This document shows positions 36,486-45,053 of a DNA stretch of 64,000 bases, piece after piece (position 1 is the stretch's first letter; each line of letters begins with the position of its first letter). The stretch lies in the NCBI RefSeq assembly GCF_014203225.1, contig NZ_JACHIO010000026.1:1-64000 (forward strand). Reading direction: 5' to 3'. This stretch comes from Granulicella mallensis (lineage in GTDB: Bacteria > Acidobacteriota > Terriglobia > Terriglobales > Acidobacteriaceae). The translations under genes were made by a program, and so were the position numbers. The notes beneath the pieces were generated by a model. The model ran no database searches. It was not told the origin of the DNA and worked only from the letters and a program-made list of their open reading frames with translations.

Positions 36486-36518
36486 CGAAAAGGGGCGCCC
36501 GATGGGCGCCCTTTTTCG
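36486..36518 (-). terminator. Rho-independent terminator after GH87-like gene
   Basis: CGAAAAGGGGCGCCC pairs with GGGCGCCCTTTTTCG around a 3-nt loop, with runs of A/T at both ends. It is 12 bp past the GH87-like stop on the minus strand, separating that gene from the GH71/99 unit, which has its own promoter. Confidence 0.8.
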
Positions 36519-36529
36519 TTGTCGCTGCT

Positions 36530-39265
36530 TTAGGGGGTGAAACCTGTATTTCCGCTTCCGGTCGCACTGAAGGCGGAAGAGGCGGAGTCGATAAAGGGGC
36601 TAAAGCCGGTGGGAATGTCGAACACATTGTTATTGTCAAAGAGGGCATTTCCCTGGCTGCTCGGAAGGATTTGAATACCATCCATGCCTGGCGAATTGAT
36701 GACTTCGTTGGTGATCTGACCGTTTTGCATCGCGATGATTTGCAAGGCATTGAAGGTTGCGTTCACGATGCTGTTTCCACGCAGGAGTTCATTGGTGACC
36801 TGCGTTTCGTCGTAGCTCCAGTTATTGCCTACGCCAGCGGTAACCGCAGGTTGTGGTGTGCCGCCGCGGTGCTTCCCACCATTCTGAAAGAGGATGTTGC
36901 CCTGGATCTTTCCGCTTTCGAATTTGCCACCTATAGGAAAGAAGGGACCTGAGTCGATGCCATTCTGGCGTGCGCCGCCGGAGCCGATATTATTTGCTAC
37001 GTAGATGTTGACACCTCCATAAACGCCGAAACAATCTGCCCACCATGGGGCGACTACCGTGTTCTGTAATACTGTCGGGCTTTGCATCTGCACAAACGAT
37101 GTAACAGCGGGAGGATTGCTCGCAGCGTCGTTCACTGCGATGCCGTCATCGCCAGTGCCGCGTACGAAGTTATTGCGAGCAGTCAGGTCGTTTCCGGTAT
37201 TGGACCCGGATGCGCCATTGCCATTATTGAGATTGATGCCATCGGCGAAGGAGTTATTGATGCGATTATTCTGCGCGAGGCCGCCAGTGCCCTGAACCCA
37301 AATGCTTGGGCCTGCATGCTGAAGCCAGACGCTGTCAATCTTCCAGTTGGTCCCCGATAGATTGAGGCCATACTTGTGAGCCTCGCGGTTGCCGTTGCTA
37401 TCCATCGCGAAGTTCTCGAACGTTCCTCCCGGCCCGGAAATCTGGTTGTTTCCTGCATAGTTGCCACTCTGGACGTTCCAGTAGAGCATTGAATACCACA
37501 TTCCTGCTCCCTGGAGGGTGACGCTATTTACAGTGAGCTGGCTGGACAAATAGAACGTGCCCTCTGGGATCCAGACACTTTCTTTTTTATTGAAGGCGTC
37601 ATTGATAGCGGCCTGGAAGAAGGGGGTGTTATCCGTGCCGCTGTCGTTGGGGACAGCACCGTAGTTGATTACCGACAGAGAGTTCGGGGGTTGAGACAGC
37701 GGTGCTGGTGGGGCCTCCAGATCGATACTGTCGATGTCATAGTAGGTGGCTGTGTTCTGGGTATCGATACGAAGCGCGATGGTGTCATTCGGCTGCACCG
37801 CGGCTCCGGAGATGAACGTATGCGCCTCGTCCCAGTACATGAAGGCTGATTCTCCTGTCCCTGGTGTTTCGGTTGAGCCGAAGTAGGTGGCGTCTGTTTC
37901 ATAGGTCCAGGTCTGGTGGGAGTTCATCGGAATGGATTGGCGGAGCTGTCCGTTTACGTAGAGGTTGAGTGTGGCGTCGATACCTCCTCCAGTGGGAGCA
38001 TCTGGAATTGAGTAGCGAATATTGACTGCGGTAATGGGTCTACCCGTCAGGTTGGTCCACTGAACTGAAGATGCGGCCCCGGTAAGGTGTGCATAGGCGC
38101 GGCCGGACGCTTCGATGGCTGCGGTTACGAATTCGGTGGGCTGGGGAACGAGCTGAGAGATGACGGTTGCGCCGTTTTGCAAAGAGCCCCACTCGCCTTC
38201 ATAGGTAACGAAGGGAGTAGCCGCGCCGATCTGAACCGGCGTGAGAGTCCACTGCTGCGATGTGCCACCGGTCGAGTTATTTTCCGATACCAGTGCGCCG
38301 TTACTTGCACTGGCTCCACTATCCAGATACAGCCCGTTTGAGACACCGGAGATGGTGTAACTACTCCCACTGAGCGGTGTGATGTTCCATTGCTGGGTAG
38401 TAGTAGGAGCTGTGGACTGAGTTGTAGCCTCAACCGCCGGAGAACCGGTGGCCGTGGTGTTATTCGTATCCAGCGCCAGGCCGTTCGAGAGACAGACTAG
38501 CGCGTACGTGCCGTTCGGGAGTTTGTTGATCTGCCACTGTTGTCCCGTATTGCCGACGCTTCCGCTGTACTGAATGACATTCGCTCCTGAAGTCATGGAG
38601 TTGTTGTTGTCGATATTCAAGCCTGTGGTTTTAGAGGTCAGCGTATAAACGCCGGTATTCAAGGTCGTTCCGGTGCTGAGCGACGGCAGGACTTCGATGC
38701 CGTTGACCTGGGCCAGACCTGCCGCTCCATTGCTGAACTGCAAGGCGATGGTGCCCGTGCTTGACGCGGTCGCGGTGAAGGCTCGTTCTACGGCCATGAA
38801 CTCGCCGCCTGCCGCCGCGAAGATGTCAAAGTTCGACAGGATTTGCGCGCCATTGATCGCGACGTTGAATTCGCGCTGACCTACTGCCGTCTTCTGAAAC
38901 TCAGCGAAGTGCAGCTTTACGGGATAGATCGCACCCGGGGTGAGAGAGGAGACGGTGTATGTGAAGACACCGCTGCGTGCAGTTTGATAGATGGCCTGGG
39001 GTGCGGGAACGGGATCGAGGGTGGTGTTGATGGCAGTGGTAGTGGATACGGCGGAAGAGCCGGAGCTATTGCTGAGACCGGTTTCGGCGGCCCAGAGACC
39101 ACTGGCCGAACCACCGGCGTGCATGCGTAGTACGGCAGGCACTGGCATAGGCAACAGGGTGGTGGTGGGTCCCTGTTGTGCAACTACCGTTCGAGCAACG
39201 CCAAAAAAAGCGAGAGCGGTAGTGGCAAGAAAGACAGCTTTTACGGGCACACGACTCATCTTCAT
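36530..39265 (-). CDS. Multi-domain GH87-like alpha-1,3-glucanase (mycodextranase type)
   Basis: 911 aa from ATG 39265 (CTGGAGAACACC upstream). Signal (VFLATTALAFFGVARTVVAQ), then a malectin-like domain (about 45-190: YPVKLHFAEFQKTAVGQREFNV), a ricin-type beta-trefoil (about 200-340: GLNIDNNNSMTSGANV, three QQW repeats), a CBM6/35-like jelly roll (VTYEGEWGSL..., WTNLTGRPITAVNIRYSIPD) and a right-handed beta-helix (SVINYGAVPNDSGTDNTPFF, VWIPEGTFYLSSQLT, SFADGINLNNG, VRGTGDDGIAVND). The helix with FADG and GDDG is GH87-like; GH87 enzymes are inverting alpha-1,3-glucanases. Two carbohydrate-binding modules suggest an insoluble substrate. Divergent from the PL8 gene; operator between them. Confidence 0.78.
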   Translation of the reverse strand: MKMSRVPVKAVFLATTALAFFGVARTVVAQQGPTTTLLPMPVPAVLRMHAGGSASGLWAAETGLSNSSGSSAVSTTTAINTTLDPVPAPQAIYQTARSGVFTYTVSSLTPGAIYPVKLHFAEFQKTAVGQREFNVAINGAQILSNFDIFAAAGGEFMAVERAFTATASSTGTIALQFSNGAAGLAQVNGIEVLPSLSTGTTLNTGVYTLTSKTTGLNIDNNNSMTSGANVIQYSGSVGNTGQQWQINKLPNGTYALVCLSNGLALDTNNTTATGSPAVEATTQSTAPTTTQQWNITPLSGSSYTISGVSNGLYLDSGASASNGALVSENNSTGGTSQQWTLTPVQIGAATPFVTYEGEWGSLQNGATVISQLVPQPTEFVTAAIEASGRAYAHLTGAASSVQWTNLTGRPITAVNIRYSIPDAPTGGGIDATLNLYVNGQLRQSIPMNSHQTWTYETDATYFGSTETPGTGESAFMYWDEAHTFISGAAVQPNDTIALRIDTQNTATYYDIDSIDLEAPPAPLSQPPNSLSVINYGAVPNDSGTDNTPFFQAAINDAFNKKESVWIPEGTFYLSSQLTVNSVTLQGAGMWYSMLYWNVQSGNYAGNNQISGPGGTFENFAMDSNGNREAHKYGLNLSGTNWKIDSVWLQHAGPSIWVQGTGGLAQNNRINNSFADGINLNNGNGASGSNTGNDLTARNNFVRGTGDDGIAVNDAASNPPAVTSFVQMQSPTVLQNTVVAPWWADCFGVYGGVNIYVANNIGSGGARQNGIDSGPFFPIGGKFESGKIQGNILFQNGGKHRGGTPQPAVTAGVGNNWSYDETQVTNELLRGNSIVNATFNALQIIAMQNGQITNEVINSPGMDGIQILPSSQGNALFDNNNVFDIPTGFSPFIDSASSAFSATGSGNTGFTP

Positions 39266-39367
39266 AGGTGTTCTCCAGGTTCCAGCGATGGTCAACCCTT
39301 GGGGTGTTGGCCGGGATTTGATTCCCGCTCAACCTGGCCATCTCGGAACGCGAGGATTCTATACAAA

Positions 39368-39385
39368 TATGGTATCGTTGTCATA
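39368..39385. promoter_or_regulatory. LacI-type operator, site B (TATGGTATCGTTGTCATA)
   Basis: Palindromic site between the divergent GH87-like and PL8 genes: half-sites TATGGTATC and TATGACAAC about a central CG. It is 38 bp upstream of the PL8 start and about 102 bp from the GH87-like start, so one site could control both promoters. Confidence 0.78.
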
Positions 39386-39423
39386 TTAATTTTAGAGTCG
39401 CCAAAAAAGGTGAGAATGTTGGT

Positions 39424-41601
39424 ATGAAGATTGTCATTGGACTCGTCACACTGGCATTAGCCAGCGCTGCCTTGGCGCAATGTCCTCGCTCAGGCCAGGA
39501 TTCGGTAGCGATTGTAAGGTGCCGTTATATCGAGGAGACTCTCCCCACAGATGCCAACGGACGCGGACAACTGCAACAGCGAACTGAATTCTTGATGCGT
39601 TCGCTGCGGCCTGATGGGACATGGCCTGACGTCGATTATGTCTCGCCACTGCGATCGGAGTGGCCTGCATCGCAACATCTGATTCGGGTTCTTTCCATGG
39701 CGAAGTCTGCGTATCTTGTGCGTTCGGCCGGCCATTCTGATCCGGCGCTCGAAGCCTCCGTCCTATCTGCCTTGCGCTACTGGCTTAAGAAAGATCCGAC
39801 GAATCCTAACTGGTGGTGGAACGAGATTGGCACTCAACAACTGCTCGGGGAGATCGGGCTCTTGATGCGCCCCATTTTGACGAACGACGATACGGCTCGC
39901 ATGCTGCCTATCCTGAAGCGCTCCAACTGGTCGACGTGGACAGGGGCCAATCTCGTCTGGGGTGTGACGAACCAGATTATGCGCGGTGTCCTGTACGACG
40001 ACGAGCCTGCGGTCGCTCAAGGGTACGCCCGTTTATACGAAGAGATTCAGCAGGTACCCGCGGTGCTGCCTAATGGCAAGCCTGGGGAAGGGATTCAGGC
40101 TGACGACTCGTTTCATCAGCATGGGGCTCAGTTTTATTCGGGCGGATATGGCCTGGACTATACGAACTACGCAGCCCGTTACATCACCTATTCCTGGGGT
40201 ACGCCGCTGCAGATTCCCGCTGAGAAGATGCAAACGTTCGCAAACTTTGTATTGGATGGACAGCAGTGGATGGTGCGAGGTGAAGTCTTTGACTATGCCG
40301 CTGCCGGGCGTGAGATCACGCGAAAGGATGAGGCCGCGGTTCAGCACGACTGGACACATGGTCCTATCGCTGGATACGACGCGGCGTATACGCTGGCAAA
40401 CGTCATGACTCATTTGGCAGAGCAATCGGTACCTCGGCAGGGTGAGTTCCGAGCTTTCGCCGATCGTCTCAACGGGCAAGCGGGGGCCATGCCATTGACT
40501 GGAAACCGGATGTTCTGGGATTCCGATTACATGTCGCACCGGCGGGCAGGGTACTCGACCTCAGTGAAGATGTTCTCCACGCGCATTCAGAATTCGGAGA
40601 TTACGAACAGCGAGGGCCGATGGTCTACCCATCTCTCAGATGGCATGAATCTCCTGTATCGGACGGGGGATGAGTATCGCGGCATCTTCGCGGGATGGGA
40701 TTGGGCGCTTGTTCCCGGAACAACAGCGGCGCATGCCTATCGCCCCGATGGAGCACCGGATACGGGCGAACGCAGCATCATTGATGGCCGCGGCAAATCG
40801 GATTTCGTCGGAGGCGTCTCTGACGGGACCTATGGGGTTGCGACCATGAATCTCGAAAGAGGTACGCTCTCCGCCAGGAAGTCGTGGTTCTTCTTCGACT
40901 CACTGTATGTCGCCCTGGGGACAGGAATCTCCAGCGAGAAAGAGAGCGCTCCCTTTTTCGCAACGGATATCAACCAAACGCTTCTGCATGGTGCCGTGAT
41001 CACGAACCTCTCATCGAAAGCCCTGGAAAGTGGCAGTCATACGTACAAACGAGGAGTGCTTCAGTACGTTCATCATGATGGGACTGGTTATGTTTTGGGG
41101 GATGGCCTCAAAGTCGTGCTCTCGAATGCGTTGCAGAGTGGGCGTTGGAGCAACTTTGGCACGGGACCCGATGAGACGGTTGAGGTGCCTGTCTTCAATC
41201 TCTGGATCGACCATGGCCCTAAGCCGAGGAACGCAACGTATCAGTACACCGTAATGCCGGGTGCCACCGTCGAGCAGACCGAAGAGGAATCCACGCATCC
41301 AAGTGTATTGGTCCTCAGCAACACCGACGATCTGCAAGCTGTTTTCGTGCCGAGATTGAAGCTGCTTTCCATCGTGGTGAGGAAACAGGGGGCGTTGGAT
41401 ACGCCGCTCGGCCGCATCTCCGTCTCAGAACCGTCTGCCGTGATGATCAAGGAAGACGTTTCGGGATATGAGATCACTGCAGCAAACCCTGCCAATCAAC
41501 CGCTGTCTTTCCGTGTGACTATCGGTGTCCACGAAGCGAAGATAGAACTGCCTGGTGGTTCGGAGGCGGGCTCCAGTGTGTCTGTGCATCTGCCACGCTG
41601 A
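39424..41601 (+). CDS. Polysaccharide lyase family 8
   Basis: 725 aa with a signal (MKIVIGLVTLALASAALAQ). The N-terminal helical toroid contains WWWNEIGTQQLLGEIGLLM (catalytic Asn region) and DDSFHQHGAQFYSGGYGLDY with the His and Tyr of the PL8 active site; the super-beta-sandwich C-terminal half has MSHRRAGYSTSVKMFSTRIQNSE, LSDGMNLLYRTGDEY and GWDWALVPGTTAAH. PL8 lyases cleave uronic-acid linkages in hyaluronan, chondroitin or xanthan by beta-elimination. The presence of alpha-mannosidase and GH2 genes makes a GlcA-Man-containing polymer, such as xanthan or fungal glucuronoxylomannan, a reasonable candidate (inference). Starts 39 bp after operator B. Confidence 0.88.
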   Translation: MKIVIGLVTLALASAALAQCPRSGQDSVAIVRCRYIEETLPTDANGRGQLQQRTEFLMRSLRPDGTWPDVDYVSPLRSEWPASQHLIRVLSMAKSAYLVRSAGHSDPALEASVLSALRYWLKKDPTNPNWWWNEIGTQQLLGEIGLLMRPILTNDDTARMLPILKRSNWSTWTGANLVWGVTNQIMRGVLYDDEPAVAQGYARLYEEIQQVPAVLPNGKPGEGIQADDSFHQHGAQFYSGGYGLDYTNYAARYITYSWGTPLQIPAEKMQTFANFVLDGQQWMVRGEVFDYAAAGREITRKDEAAVQHDWTHGPIAGYDAAYTLANVMTHLAEQSVPRQGEFRAFADRLNGQAGAMPLTGNRMFWDSDYMSHRRAGYSTSVKMFSTRIQNSEITNSEGRWSTHLSDGMNLLYRTGDEYRGIFAGWDWALVPGTTAAHAYRPDGAPDTGERSIIDGRGKSDFVGGVSDGTYGVATMNLERGTLSARKSWFFFDSLYVALGTGISSEKESAPFFATDINQTLLHGAVITNLSSKALESGSHTYKRGVLQYVHHDGTGYVLGDGLKVVLSNALQSGRWSNFGTGPDETVEVPVFNLWIDHGPKPRNATYQYTVMPGATVEQTEEESTHPSVLVLSNTDDLQAVFVPRLKLLSIVVRKQGALDTPLGRISVSEPSAVMIKEDVSGYEITAANPANQPLSFRVTIGVHEAKIELPGGSEAGSSVSVHLPR

Positions 41602-41625
41602 AGCCCGGATCCATGCGAGCATTGC

Positions 41626-44600
41626 TCATGGCCGCTGAAAAGCCGATGTGAGTTGTGGCAAGAATGCAGGGTCGCTGGAGATCAACCGAGCGGCGAACGT
41701 TTCGGTCTTTCCGGCGCGCGTCAGGCGAACGACGACATGGTTCCACCCCTGCAGCAGTGCGAGTGGGGGCGTCGTGCTCACGGCGGCCCCAGATGCTTTG
41801 TTGTACACGCTAGTGCCATTCAGGAAGAGTTCGGCCTCATCGGATGTTGCAATATTCATTGAGACGCGAGGCACATTTGGTTCAAGCAGGAGGTTGTCCA
41901 ACGGCCTGGGGCTTTCGATCCATAGGCTAAGGTATTCGATGCCCGATGGGGTATCACTGCCGGCGGTACTTTTACTGAGATCGAAGACGCCGTCCTGCGC
42001 CGTGAGAGTTACCCAGCGCTGTGTGCCGGCACGATCATTTTCTTTGAAGTTCTCCTTTGAGGTGGGATCGACATCCTTGTCCGTTGGCGCGAAGTGTCCA
42101 ACAGCGAGAATACGGGCAAGTATGCCTGTGGTGAGAAAAGGCTGACCGAGGTCTACCTCTTTGGCTAGAGGCGCACCGAGGTTTCCCAAAATAGTGCGGA
42201 TGAGCGTTTGTACTTTGAACTGCGACGACCAGACAGGCAATGTCGTCACAAAGAGATGCCCTTTCCCGATATGGTCTTCGATCAATACAGCTCCGTTGGG
42301 CTTAGCTTCCCGCTCGGATCGGAGCGCCATTGCTGTCTTGGCGTACTCCGGCTGCTTGTTCCATTTTGTCCAGTCGATGTCGCACATGGAAAGCAGCGTA
42401 TCGCTCTGAGAGACCAGAGGGCCGCTCAGGCCTTGTGTGATGAACGTGGGTGGGTTCAGCTCGGAGAAGTAAAGGCGCGCAAGCGTGAGGCCATTTGTGG
42501 CACTTGATGGTTTCCCAAGGACTAACGAGGAGCTCTTGCGGTTGGTGCTGGCGATCTCAGCGGGCAGAAGCTGGTTGAGCGCTGCGTTCGTCTTCGCATC
42601 AACACCCCAGACGATCACGGTGCCGCCTTTGTGAAGCATGTCGTCGATCTGCCCGCGCGCCGAGGCTGCGGGCGGGTTGGCTCCGTCTACCACTACCAGA
42701 TTGGCGCTCTCTTCGTTGCTCGGCAAGACTCCAGCCTGACGCATCTGCGCCGCGAAGGAAGAGGGCGTGGCCGAGAGGAATAGGACTCCTGAAACTTTAG
42801 CTTCGGAGGAAAGTTGGGATGCAGGTATGGTGGGTGGAGCATCGAAGAAGTCTTCCTGTCCATCAGCTCCAGCCGCCTTGATGGCGTCGTAGAGGGGCAG
42901 GGTCTGGAACGCTGGCAGGGAAGGATCGTATCCGGGGTTCAACGTTGTGGAGTAGGGGCCAAGGCGCTCTGGTTGCACCCCTGGCTTGCCTTCCACAAAG
43001 TCCGGGAAGAAGATGCCGTCTGTCACTTGCGGCGGTCGCGTGGTATCTCGCAAGCCAAGCGGTAGCGGCTTGAGCCCGTACCAGACCATGTTGAAGACGC
43101 TTTGATAGTCCGCGTGAAGCTTGCGCTCAAAAGCCAGAGCCTTGAACGAGTCGTTCGCGATGCCGCGGCCGCGCTGTTCAAACGATGCGTAAGCCGCGTC
43201 GCCGTAGCTCTTGGCCACCTGCTCCGGGGTAGCGTAGTAAGCGCCGCCTGCCTCGCCGACACCCCAAGGCTTTCCGGTTTTGGCTGCGCGCACTATGGCT
43301 GCATTTCCGCCGTAGTGCACGACGTACACCGGCAATCGGCCGTTCCCGTCATCGTCGCCATCTGCTGATATCCACGGTCGAGTAGGATCGAGCTCCTCGC
43401 AGATCTTTCGCCAGAGAGCGTAGTGCTCGAGAAGCACGTCGTACATGCCGGGTGGGTTGTGAAAGACGCTCTGCACAATGGGTTTCATTTCGTTGCACAC
43501 GCTCCATCCCATCACGGCAGGATGATTGCGATCTCGCATCACGAGTTCCGCAACGTGAGAGTTTGTGTCTTCCCAGAAGGCAGGGGAGTCGAGTTTGGGA
43601 CCACCATCGCTGGCCCAGATGGCGGTTTCATCCAATACGACAATGCCCATCTCGTCAGCAACGTCGAGATAGAACTCCGGATAGGGCTGTGCATGCAACC
43701 GAACGGCATTGAGGTTTGCAGAGCGCATGGCAGCATACCAGGCGCGTGCATAGCGGCGGCTCATCTGGGGAATACCCAGAAAGTGCCAGGAGTCGCCTCG
43801 CAGTTGGAGCGGCCTACCGTTCAGCAATAGCTCACTGCCTTTGAATTGAAACTGCCGCCAACCGAAACGTTGGTACTTCACGTCCATCACGCGGTTACTT
43901 TGGGATAGGCGGATCGTCATTCCGTACAGGGTGGGAGATTCGGGTGACCAGAGACTCAGCTTCTTTTCCGCTGGTCTTCGTATTTCTACTGTGACCGTTG
44001 AATGTGCAGGGACCGTGGCTGTCGTTGGTGCGACCGCGAGACTCGGTTCCGCAGCGAGGTTCCATCTGGCATCGGCGTCATCAGGGCCGGTAGCCGGTGC
44101 AAGGGAATTCCATCGGCGGACGTCACCGTCCAGTGTCACAGGCGCATCTTGATCCGTATCGTTGCGGAGAGTCGCTTTGATCAGCAACAGATTGTGATCG
44201 ACCTGCGGTTCGACAAAAACATCGCTCACGCGCACCGCAGGGACGGACACAAGGTCTACATCCTGCCATAAGCCGACGACATGCTGTCCCCAGAAGGAAC
44301 CTGTCTGATAGATGCGACGACCGTACTTTCCCTTCTGATCGAAGAGGGAGGCTTTGCGTACGCCAATGAGAATTTCATTGGAGGTGCCGGTCTTAATGAG
44401 GTTGGTGACATCGACGTCGAAGGGAAAGAAGATATCGAACTTTGTCGCGGCCGGTTTGCCGTTGACGAGGATTTGCAGATCGCCCGCGGCTGCTGAGAAA
44501 TGCAGCAGGACACGATTCCCTGACCATTTTCCGGGGACGGTGACCGTCCGGCGAAGCCATCCCATCTCTGTTTTCTCCCAGTATGCCGGATAGCTCGGGA

Positions 44601-45006
44601 AATTTCGGAAGTCACCGCCCTGACCCTCCTGATTGGCAAAACTGTTTGCATTCCAGGGGGAGGGAATACGGATGCGGGTCTTTTCCCAATGCGCAGGATC
44701 TGGGGAGGGGAGCGTGGGCGCCGGATCGATGCCTTCGTGAAAATTAGGCGGCAGCGCAACCGGCTGAAACTCCCACATCCCGTTGAGACAGAGATCCGCT
44801 CGCCGTTCTAACTCCGGGCCTTTGACAAAGGAATCTGTGGGGGCAAACTCATGGTTAAAGTGGACACCGGTTTGCGCACTGAGAGTAGGCATCGTGAGCG
44901 ACATCACCGCCAGCGCAATGAAACCCCACCTTTGCTGTCGCAGAGATGAAAAGAATTTGGCAATGGTTTGCGTCTTTCGCGTACGTCGTGCCCCTTGATG
45001 AACCAT
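41626..45006 (-). CDS. GH2 glycoside hydrolase, secreted
   Basis: 1126 aa. Start ATG 45006 gives a signal (QRWGFIALAVMSLTMPTLSAQ); the longer open frame upstream is only antisense-like sequence over the VWFA gene. Order: jelly-roll sugar-binding domain (LCLNGMWEFQP, RIRIPSPWNAN, LHFSAAAGDLQILVNGKP), Ig-like domain, TIM barrel with FGWRQFQFKGSELLLNGRPLQLRG, acid/base Glu in VMGWSVCNEM and the probable nucleophile Glu in WGVGEAGGAYY. About 400 further residues follow: a glutamine-amidotransferase-like domain (VVVDGANPPAASA, GGTVIVWG) and a C-terminal sandwich (EAELFLNGTSVYN). GH2 members include beta-galactosidase, beta-mannosidase and beta-glucuronidase; which applies is open. 47 bp downstream of the VWFA gene, same operon. 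Confidence 0.85.
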   Translation of the reverse strand: MVHQGARRTRKTQTIAKFFSSLRQQRWGFIALAVMSLTMPTLSAQTGVHFNHEFAPTDSFVKGPELERRADLCLNGMWEFQPVALPPNFHEGIDPAPTLPSPDPAHWEKTRIRIPSPWNANSFANQEGQGGDFRNFPSYPAYWEKTEMGWLRRTVTVPGKWSGNRVLLHFSAAAGDLQILVNGKPAATKFDIFFPFDVDVTNLIKTGTSNEILIGVRKASLFDQKGKYGRRIYQTGSFWGQHVVGLWQDVDLVSVPAVRVSDVFVEPQVDHNLLLIKATLRNDTDQDAPVTLDGDVRRWNSLAPATGPDDADARWNLAAEPSLAVAPTTATVPAHSTVTVEIRRPAEKKLSLWSPESPTLYGMTIRLSQSNRVMDVKYQRFGWRQFQFKGSELLLNGRPLQLRGDSWHFLGIPQMSRRYARAWYAAMRSANLNAVRLHAQPYPEFYLDVADEMGIVVLDETAIWASDGGPKLDSPAFWEDTNSHVAELVMRDRNHPAVMGWSVCNEMKPIVQSVFHNPPGMYDVLLEHYALWRKICEELDPTRPWISADGDDDGNGRLPVYVVHYGGNAAIVRAAKTGKPWGVGEAGGAYYATPEQVAKSYGDAAYASFEQRGRGIANDSFKALAFERKLHADYQSVFNMVWYGLKPLPLGLRDTTRPPQVTDGIFFPDFVEGKPGVQPERLGPYSTTLNPGYDPSLPAFQTLPLYDAIKAAGADGQEDFFDAPPTIPASQLSSEAKVSGVLFLSATPSSFAAQMRQAGVLPSNEESANLVVVDGANPPAASARGQIDDMLHKGGTVIVWGVDAKTNAALNQLLPAEIASTNRKSSSLVLGKPSSATNGLTLARLYFSELNPPTFITQGLSGPLVSQSDTLLSMCDIDWTKWNKQPEYAKTAMALRSEREAKPNGAVLIEDHIGKGHLFVTTLPVWSSQFKVQTLIRTILGNLGAPLAKEVDLGQPFLTTGILARILAVGHFAPTDKDVDPTSKENFKENDRAGTQRWVTLTAQDGVFDLSKSTAGSDTPSGIEYLSLWIESPRPLDNLLLEPNVPRVSMNIATSDEAELFLNGTSVYNKASGAAVSTTPPLALLQGWNHVVVRLTRAGKTETFAARLISSDPAFLPQLTSAFQRP

Positions 45007-45053
45007 CAGCAATACCTTCACTTTCTTTATGCGCGATCTTCTTTGCCTCCAGC

